From the NCBI GenBank assembly GCA_964393275.1, contig CAYMTA010000006.1:56032-120031 (forward strand): a DNA stretch of 64,000 bases, in the 5' to 3' direction. A model generated the notes under the pieces. It did no database searches. It was not told where the DNA came from and worked only from the letters and a program-made list of their open reading frames with translations. Source of the DNA: SLRI01 sp964393275. GTDB taxonomy: Bacteria; Pseudomonadota; Alphaproteobacteria; Geminicoccales; Geminicoccaceae. Of the stretch, positions 58,855 through 64,000 are shown in pieces. Each line of letters opens with the position of its first letter. The stretch's first letter is position 1. A program made the position numbers and the translations under genes.

Positions 58855-59583
58855 TCAGTCCGCGCTCTTCGATGGTGCCTGATGCGGGTCGACGTCGGCC
58901 GCCGGCCGGGGTAGGACGAGCCGCCCCTGGGCAATGTTCAGCACGGCATAGGGATAGCGCCGCAGGAGCTCGGCGCTGTGCGTGGCGATGACGATCGCGG
59001 TGCCGAGCCGGTGGAGCTGGATGAAGAGGTTCATGAGCCGCTCGGCGTTCCTCGCGTCGATATTGCTGGTCGGCTCGTCGGCGAGCAGGAGGCGAGGCCT
59101 GGCGACGACGGCGCGGGCGATGCACACGAGCTGGCGCTGGCCCATGGAAAGCTCGGCCGGCCTCGCCTCCAGCCGGTCGCCCAGGCCGAGCCAGCCGAGC
59201 ATGTCGGCGACAAAGCGTGCCGTCTGGCCCTCGTCGGCGCCGCCGATTCGCAGCGGCAGCGCGACGTTGTCGAAGGCCGAAAGATGATCGAGCAGGCGAA
59301 AGTCCTGGAAAACCACCCCGATGCGTTGGCGCAGGGCGGCGTGCTCCTCATGGTTGATCTTCTCGATCTCCCGGCCGAAAAGTCGGATCGTGCCCGTGGA
59401 CGGCGGGTGCGACAGGCTGATCAGGCGCAGCAGCGAGGTCTTGCCGGCACCGCTCGGCCCGCTGAGGAAATGGAAGCTGCCGGCATGCAGGGTGAGGTCG
59501 AGGCCATGCAGGACGGGAGGCGAATCGCCATAGCAGAGGCCGACGCCGTCGAGTTGCAGGATGATGGCGGCAGCGCCGGTCAA
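58855..59583 (-). CDS. ftsE: Cell-division ABC transporter ATP-binding protein FtsE
   Basis: The 242-residue ATPase partner of FtsX has Walker A SGPSGAGKTS (41-50), Q-loop VFQDFRLLDH, Walker B LLLADEPTSNID (165-176) and H-loop IATHS. The signature is LSMGQRQLVCIARAV rather than the common LSGGEQQRVAIARAV; the serine and second glycine needed for ATP contact remain. The start is TTG 59583, with GGAG 6 bases upstream. It is divergent from the zinc-ribbon gene. Confidence 0.93.
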   Translation of the reverse strand: MTGAAAIILQLDGVGLCYGDSPPVLHGLDLTLHAGSFHFLSGPSGAGKTSLLRLISLSHPPSTGTIRLFGREIEKINHEEHAALRQRIGVVFQDFRLLDHLSAFDNVALPLRIGGADEGQTARFVADMLGWLGLGDRLEARPAELSMGQRQLVCIARAVVARPRLLLADEPTSNIDARNAERLMNLFIQLHRLGTAIVIATHSAELLRRYPYAVLNIAQGRLVLPRPAADVDPHQAPSKSAD

Positions 59584-59640
59584 ATCAACTCCGCGAGCCA
59601 GGTCCCAGAGGTGGCGACCAACGACGATTCGTTTAATCGC

Positions 59641-59670
59641 TTCACATCGACCTCAACTCATGCGTTATAT
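59641..59670 (+). promoter_or_regulatory. Possible promoter of the zinc-ribbon/tadA transcript
   Basis: Plus strand: TTCACA (59641-59646), 18-base spacer and TTATAT (59665-59670), 33 bases before the ATG at 59703. Moderate match only. Confidence 0.4.
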
Positions 59671-59702
59671 GAGGGACATCCCGGGCTGCCAAGCACTCAG
59701 CG

Positions 59703-60389
59703 ATGATCATTACCTGCCCTTCCTGCGCCACGCGCTACACGATCCCGCCCGAAAGCCTCGGTGCCGACGGCCGCATGGTTCGTTGCACGGCCTGCGGGCA
59801 CCGCTGGTTCGTCGGCCACGAGCCGCCGGCTCCAGCCGAGCCGGAGCTGCCGTCACCGCCGCTCGACGCGGCGCCAGACCTGACATCGGCAGTGGCGAGC
59901 TCTCGGCCGAAGGCCAAAAGCTCGACCGGAGCAACGGTCGGTTGGCTCGGCGTGCTCTTGGTTCTCTTGATTCTCACCGGTCTCGTCCTCGGCCGCAACG
60001 AGGTGGTGGCACTCGTGCCTGAGGCCGGCCCCATCTACCAGCGAATGGGCCTGCCCGTCACCCGGGAGATCGGGCTCGAGCTGCGCGGCGTCGTTTCCGA
60101 GCGGCTCGCCAAGGAGATGGCGGGGAAGGCGGAATCGAGTGAGGTGATGGCGGGAGACAGGCTCAGGATCACCGGCGATGTGGTCAATGTCTCCGGCTCC
60201 GAGCGCACCGTCCCGCCAGTCCGTATCGCCCTCCTCGACGCCGCGCGAGCGGAAGTTGCCGTTCATCTGGTCGAGGTGCCGCAGAAAGTGCTGCCGGAAG
60301 GTGCGTCGACCCGCTTCGAGCTCCTGCTCGACGATCCCCCACTGGCGGCGAGCAATTTCAGCGTCACCTTCGCCGTGCCCGGAAAATGA
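59703..60389 (+). CDS. MJ0042-type zinc-ribbon membrane protein (DUF3426-like)
   Basis: The 228-residue protein begins with the MJ0042 zinc ribbon (MIITCPSCATRYTIPPESLG ... VRCTACGHRWFV; two CxxC pairs). A proline-rich linker, one membrane helix (about 79-97, VGWLGVLLVLLILTGLVLG) and a beta-rich outer domain (RLRITGDVVNVSGSERTVPP VRIALLD) of DUF3426 type follow. The family is conserved near ftsE in alphaproteobacteria but its function is unknown. It overlaps tadA by four bases. Confidence 0.87.
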   Translation: MIITCPSCATRYTIPPESLGADGRMVRCTACGHRWFVGHEPPAPAEPELPSPPLDAAPDLTSAVASSRPKAKSSTGATVGWLGVLLVLLILTGLVLGRNEVVALVPEAGPIYQRMGLPVTREIGLELRGVVSERLAKEMAGKAESSEVMAGDRLRITGDVVNVSGSERTVPPVRIALLDAARAEVAVHLVEVPQKVLPEGASTRFELLLDDPPLAASNFSVTFAVPGK

Positions 60390-60850
60390 CGGCTGCTGGC
60401 CCGGCTGTCGGTCGACCGATGGAGTTGGCGCTCGAGGCTGCCGGGCGGGCCAGAGATCTCGGCGAGGTGCCGGTCGGCGCTGTGCTGGTGGATGCGGCAG
60501 GCCGCGTGCTGGCGACCGCCCACAACCTGGTCGAATGCCACTGCGATCCGACCGCCCATGCCGAGATCCTGGCAATCCGCGCCGCGGCACGCACACTTCG
60601 CAGCCCACGCCTCGTCGACTGCGACCTCTACGTCACGCTCGAGCCCTGTCCCATGTGTGCACAGGCCATTGCCTTCGCCCGGCTTCGTCGCCTTTATTTT
60701 GGCGCCTTCGACCCCAAGGGCGGTGGCGTCGAGCACGGGCCCCGCATTTTCCAGAGCTCGTCCTGCCATCATCGGCCAGAAGTCTATGGCGGGATCGCCG
60801 AAACAGCGGCCGCCGCGCTGCTCAAGGGCTTCTTTCAGGAGCGTCGCTGA
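60386..60850 (+). CDS. tadA: tRNA-specific adenosine deaminase TadA
   Basis: TadA converts A34 to inosine in tRNA-Arg(ACG). The 154-residue deaminase has the zinc site HAEILAIRAA and EPCPMCAQAI, and the substrate-loop region FGAFDPKGGGVEHG. ATGA overlap couples it to the zinc-ribbon gene. The 3' end overlaps the small membrane-protein gene by 16 bases. Confidence 0.93.
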   Translation: MTAAGPAVGRPMELALEAAGRARDLGEVPVGAVLVDAAGRVLATAHNLVECHCDPTAHAEILAIRAAARTLRSPRLVDCDLYVTLEPCPMCAQAIAFARLRRLYFGAFDPKGGGVEHGPRIFQSSSCHHRPEVYGGIAETAAAALLKGFFQERR

Positions 60851-61143
60851 GTGCCGGCGTCAGGCCGTTCAGGCGAGCGGTGGCGGGTCCGCCGGGCCGT
60901 CTTCTTGCTGTGGTCGCTCGGATCTCGAAGCGGTGGGGGCCCTGCGCGCCGCCCACGTCGGCGGCGGCTCAGCTTGCGTAGAGCCTCGAGCAGCACGATG
61001 GCGACGGCGAAGACGATCAGCAGGAGAAGAAGCGTGCCGCCGCCTGTGGTCGGCGCCACCCACCAAACGGCAGCGAGAGCCAACAGCATGGCGACGATGC
61101 CCGCGGGGCCGAGCTGAATGACGAAGGCGATCCACCTGCCCAT
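60835..61143 (-). CDS. Small two-helix membrane protein, unknown function
   Basis: The 102-residue protein has two hydrophobic helices (about 5-29, FVIQLGPAGIVAMLLALAAV; 36-56, TLLLLLIVFAVAIVLLEALR) and a strongly basic C-terminal tail (RKLSRRRRGRR...). I do not recognise it. Its ATG lies three bases after the stop of the solute-binding fusion gene, so the two are almost certainly cotranslated; it may anchor or partner that exported protein. Confidence 0.6.
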   Translation of the reverse strand: MGRWIAFVIQLGPAGIVAMLLALAAVWWVAPTTGGGTLLLLLIVFAVAIVLLEALRKLSRRRRGRRAGPPPLRDPSDHSKKTARRTRHRSPERPDAGTQRRS

Positions 61144-61146
61144 GGC

Positions 61147-62973
61147 TCAAGCACCCAAGACAGCAAATATCTGCGTGCCGACACGGTCGACCCAGAGGCG
61201 GATGCCGGTACGCAGCGCCTCCAGGTTCCAGCCATGTTCCCAGAGCTGGGGATTGGCCTCTATGTTCCGGCGCCACAGGGCGAGAATCGTTGCTGCCTGC
61301 TCGGCCGTGGTGACGTCCGAAAGATCGGCTGTCAAAACGACCGCGTCGGGATCGCCTTTGCTCGTGGCGGGCGACCACGCGAGAAGGTACGGGCCGCGCC
61401 CGACCGGTCCCCGCCTACCCAGTCCTGCGTCGCGCAGCGCCCGAAGGGCCGTCGGCAGGCCATAATTGCGGACGGCCGCCTCGCAAGGCGCATCGGCTTG
61501 GGTGCCATTGAGCTCGTCGGCGATCAAGTCCTCGGTCACTGGCCAGACCGTGACCATCTGCTGGCCGAGCGGCAGGCCGAGCTCGTCGCTTCGCGGCAAG
61601 GCCGCGACATAGGCTTCGCACAACATCTCCTGGCGCTCGCGATCGGCGCTCGAGGCACGGGCGGGAAAGGCCAGGATGCCATAGGCCGCGAACGCCTCCG
61701 GTGGGAACTGGCTCGGACCCGCAAAGAGCCGGGATGCGCGGACCAGGGAAGGCACCTCGCGTGGCCGCCCGCCGTTGGCGCTCTCGGCGCCATTGGCCAT
61801 GGCCGGCTCGGGCCCGAGCCGATCGAGCAGAGCGGCTGCCACCGTCATGGCCTCGTCGGTAGCGAGCTCACCCGTCAGCGTGGCTCGGAACACCTGGCCA
61901 ATCTCCTCGGCCACCGACAGCGGATCCTGGACGACCTCGCCCTTCAAGGTCTCGAAGCCGGCAGGCACGGCTCGGTGCAGCGCCGTCTCGAGCGTGGCGG
62001 TGAAAGGGGCGGACGCAGAGGCGGACGCCGCGCGCGCGAGCACCGCGGCGGAGGCTGCCCATTCGACGAAGTCGAGCGCCGCCTTTGGATGTGGCGCGTG
62101 CGTCGGCACGGCAAGAGCGATCGAGCGCAGCCAGCCGACGCTGTCGTCTCGCTGGGCGCCGGGTGCCAGGGCGACGCCGAGCCAGGTGGTCGGGTCGGGT
62201 CCGAGCGCCTTGGTCAGCTCGCCCAGGGCGCCGCTCGAGCCGATCCAGAGGGCACAGTCGCCGGCGACGAAGCGGCGGGCGAGGTCGGCAGTGCCGAGAT
62301 CTCCTGCATCCGGTGGGCCGAAATCCGTGAGCAGTTCGACATAACGAGCCACCGCCGCACGCCAGCTGCCATGCCGATCGTCCATGGCCTCGGGCGAGAA
62401 TGGGTCACTGCCGAGCGCATGGGCGAAGAGGTCGATGACGGCGAGGTTCTCCGCCAAGCCCGGTTGCCCGGCGAGGCAGATTCCGGCCCGGCCCGCCTCT
62501 GGCGCATCGAGTGCTGCGGCGAACGCCGCCAGATCGGCGAGGTCCGGCTCCTCGGGCATGACGAGCCCTCGAGCCGCGAAGAGATCGGCGCGGTAGTAGG
62601 TGAGGGCGGTTTCGGTGACAAACGGCTCGCCATAAGCTCGATCGGTGCCGTCTTCCGGCAATGGCACGAGCCTGCCCTGACTTCCCCAGATGCCGAGCTG
62701 CAGCGACCCGAGCGTGGCAACATCGAGCCTGCCGGCGGGCGCGTCTGCACTCGCGGGCGCCAACGCTTCGAGCCGCACCCGGTCGCCGATCGCCCGGAGG
62801 TCGAGGAACGTCCAGATCAGCCGATGCCCACTCGCTGCCTCCCACTCACCGGACAGGGCCTGAAGGGCGCGGCTTTCCGGCATATCGACCGCGGCGATGT
62901 GCAGATCGGCGCCACGGGCCCCGAAAGCGATGCCCGCCGTGGCCAGCGCCAGCAACAAGGGTCGGCAGCCCAT
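61147..62973 (-). CDS. Exported solute-binding-protein fusion with an unrecognised C-terminal domain
   Basis: Of the 608 residues, a signal peptide (1-21) is followed by a family-1 extracellular solute-binding fold at about 24-390 (RLDVATLGSLQLGIWGSQG, TYYRADLFAARGL, GDCALWIGSSGALGEL, HPKAALDFVEWAAS). After a linker (390-412) comes a domain of about 195 residues (415-608) with YGILAFPARASS, QMVTVWPVTEDLIADELNG, RGPYLLAWSPATSKG, DAVVLTADLSDVTT and NPQLWEHGWNLEALRTGIR. I cannot name this domain. Ordinary binding proteins are 400-440 aa. No ABC permease or ATPase is adjacent; only a small membrane protein follows. Confidence 0.75.
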   Translation of the reverse strand: MGCRPLLLALATAGIAFGARGADLHIAAVDMPESRALQALSGEWEAASGHRLIWTFLDLRAIGDRVRLEALAPASADAPAGRLDVATLGSLQLGIWGSQGRLVPLPEDGTDRAYGEPFVTETALTYYRADLFAARGLVMPEEPDLADLAAFAAALDAPEAGRAGICLAGQPGLAENLAVIDLFAHALGSDPFSPEAMDDRHGSWRAAVARYVELLTDFGPPDAGDLGTADLARRFVAGDCALWIGSSGALGELTKALGPDPTTWLGVALAPGAQRDDSVGWLRSIALAVPTHAPHPKAALDFVEWAASAAVLARAASASASAPFTATLETALHRAVPAGFETLKGEVVQDPLSVAEEIGQVFRATLTGELATDEAMTVAAALLDRLGPEPAMANGAESANGGRPREVPSLVRASRLFAGPSQFPPEAFAAYGILAFPARASSADRERQEMLCEAYVAALPRSDELGLPLGQQMVTVWPVTEDLIADELNGTQADAPCEAAVRNYGLPTALRALRDAGLGRRGPVGRGPYLLAWSPATSKGDPDAVVLTADLSDVTTAEQAATILALWRRNIEANPQLWEHGWNLEALRTGIRLWVDRVGTQIFAVLGA

Positions 62974-63084
62974 GACGCTCTCCTAACTACCGCAGGTAGC
63001 TGGTGGGCGCAGTTTACGGGTGGTCGGTCATCAACGAAAGAGGGTCGCCGGGACCGGACCCCAAGGACCAGCCAAAGAGGCGTG

Positions 63085-64000
63085 CTAGCCGATGACGCCC
63101 TCCAGCCTCAGTCGCCCGAGCTCGGCGTCGTCGAGGGCCAGAAGCTCGCGCAGCACCTCGTCGGTATGCTGGCCGAGGTAGGGCGGCGGCTTGGCGTAGG
63201 CTGGTGGTGTCGCCGACATCTTTATGGGGTTGCCGAGCAGCGGCACGGTGCCCGAAGCGGCCCGCGGATGGGGCATGTCGATGCGCATCCCGCGGTGCTG
63301 CACCTGCTTGTCCTCGAAGACTTGAGCGAGATCGTTGACGGGACCGCAGGGCACGCCCAGCGCGGTGAGTCCGTCGACCCATTCGGCCGAGCTCTTCCGC
63401 CGGAAGATCGGCACGAGCAGCGCATATAGAGCCACGCGATTGCGCACGCGATCGGGATTGCCGAGGAAGCGCGGGTCGGCCGAGAGATCCTCGGCCTCGG
63501 CGAAGCGGCAGAAGCGGCGGAACTGGGCGTCGTTGCCGGCGGCCAGGACGACCTCGCCGTCGGCGGTGTCGAAGCGCTTGTAGGGGACGATGTTGGGGTG
63601 CTCGTTGCCGAGCCGCTGTGGCACCTTGCCGGAGAGCAGGTAGTTGACCCCCTCGTTGGCGAGCCAGGCGACCTGGGTGTCGAGCAGGGCCAAGTCGATG
63701 TGCTGGCCCTCCCCGCTTCGCCCCTTGTGGTGCAGGGCCGCCAGAATGGCGCTCGAAGCGTACATGCCGCACATAATGTCGGCGATGCCGACGCCGACCT
63801 TCATCGGCTCGCCGTCGGGTGCTCCGGTGAGGCTCATGATGCCGCCATAGCCTTGTGCCAGGTAGTCGTAGCCGGCCCGGTCGGCATAGGGACCCGTCTG
63901 TCCGAAACCGCTGATCGAGCAGTAGATCAAGCCGGGAAACGCACCTTTCAGGGAGGCGTGATCGAGTCCGTAGCGGGCGAGCGTGCCAGCCTTGAAGTTC
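63085..64000 (-). CDS. CaiB/BaiF family CoA-transferase, 5' end missing
   Basis: This is a type III CoA-transferase; the gene runs off the right edge, so about 305 C-terminal residues are seen. Family motifs are ENFKAGTLARYGLDHASLK near the edge, LIYCSISGFGQTGPYADRAG YDYLAQ, GEPMKVGVGIADIMCGMYAS and GQHIDLALLDTQVAWLANEG. The catalytic aspartate is expected upstream, outside the window or near the edge. The substrate acid is unknown. A 110-base gap without visible genes separates it from the binding-protein fusion. Confidence 0.9.
   Translation of the reverse strand, partial: NFKAGTLARYGLDHASLKGAFPGLIYCSISGFGQTGPYADRAGYDYLAQGYGGIMSLTGAPDGEPMKVGVGIADIMCGMYASSAILAALHHKGRSGEGQHIDLALLDTQVAWLANEGVNYLLSGKVPQRLGNEHPNIVPYKRFDTADGEVVLAAGNDAQFRRFCRFAEAEDLSADPRFLGNPDRVRNRVALYALLVPIFRRKSSAEWVDGLTALGVPCGPVNDLAQVFEDKQVQHRGMRIDMPHPRAASGTVPLLGNPIKMSATPPAYAKPPPYLGQHTDEVLRELLALDDAELGRLRLEGVIG

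Noticed and set aside
1..64000. tRNA, rRNA, tmRNA, RNase P RNA genes
   Set aside because: I looked at the intergenic regions for cloverleaf arms and conserved cores and saw none; a covariance-model scan would settle it.

Overview
The window is a GC-rich bacterial chromosome segment. Gene content and order point to an alphaproteobacterium, probably near Rhodospirillales or Geminicoccales. The evidence is the rplU-rpmA-obgE-proB-proA-nadD-rsfS-rlmH string, a plsY-dprA-topA-rnr string, ftsE-ftsX beside a zinc-ribbon gene and tadA, a SAM-II riboswitch ahead of metA, and CoA-transferase and polyamine/sugar ABC systems. Species cannot be set from the sequence alone. No rRNA or tRNA gene was recognised.

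Layout. 1-6.8 kb (minus strand): start of a thiamine-diphosphate enzyme, a PPC/DUF296 protein, then rlmH, rsfS, nadD, proA, proB, obgE, and rpmA-rplU with its own promoter and terminator. 6.8-13.6 kb (minus): a complete nine-gene N-type (alternate) F1Fo ATPase operon, atpD-C-Q-R-B-E-F-A-G, with no separate delta gene. 13.8-18.9 kb (plus): a sugar ABC operon (ATPase, permease, binding protein) followed by an LVIVD beta-propeller protein. 18.9-20.5 kb: an AT-rich foreign patch with an XRE regulator, a small coiled-coil/membrane protein, a strong operator palindrome and a wrecked tyrosine recombinase. 20.6-23.5 kb (plus): a second sugar ABC operon of FrcBCA type.

23.5-27.7 kb is a second accessory patch. 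It holds BrnT-BrnA, two AT-rich orphan genes, MITE/REP-like repeats, a frameshifted HigA antitoxin, five phased palindromes, five iteron-like repeats and a membrane protein. 27.7-32.2 kb: an EF-G paralogue, an orphan anti-sigma-like protein and RmuC. 32.2-39.9 kb: polyamine-type ABC genes (binding protein, then permease, permease and ATPase), with a 2-hydroxyacid dehydrogenase, a RES/Xre toxin-antitoxin pair and a UbiH-family hydroxylase between the two parts.

39.9-64 kb: xth, a DHFR-like reductase, a ferric-reductase-like membrane protein with a Tat-exported intradiol-dioxygenase-like protein, rnr-topA-dprA-plsY, ChaC and GloB, riboswitch-controlled metA, a chorismate mutase-hisC-tyrA operon making Tyr/Phe precursors, a second ChaC, PlsC, FtsX-FtsE, the zinc-ribbon protein with TadA, a solute-binding-protein fusion paired with a small membrane protein, and the 3' part of a CoA-transferase gene.

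Coding is very compact: many genes overlap by a few bases (ATGA, GTGA and, unusually, CTGA), and six convergent pairs overlap at their 3' ends. The best candidates for undescribed biology are the repeat block at 26.15-26.41 kb, the binding-protein fusion at 61.1-63.0 kb and the XRE patch at 19.2-20.2 kb.
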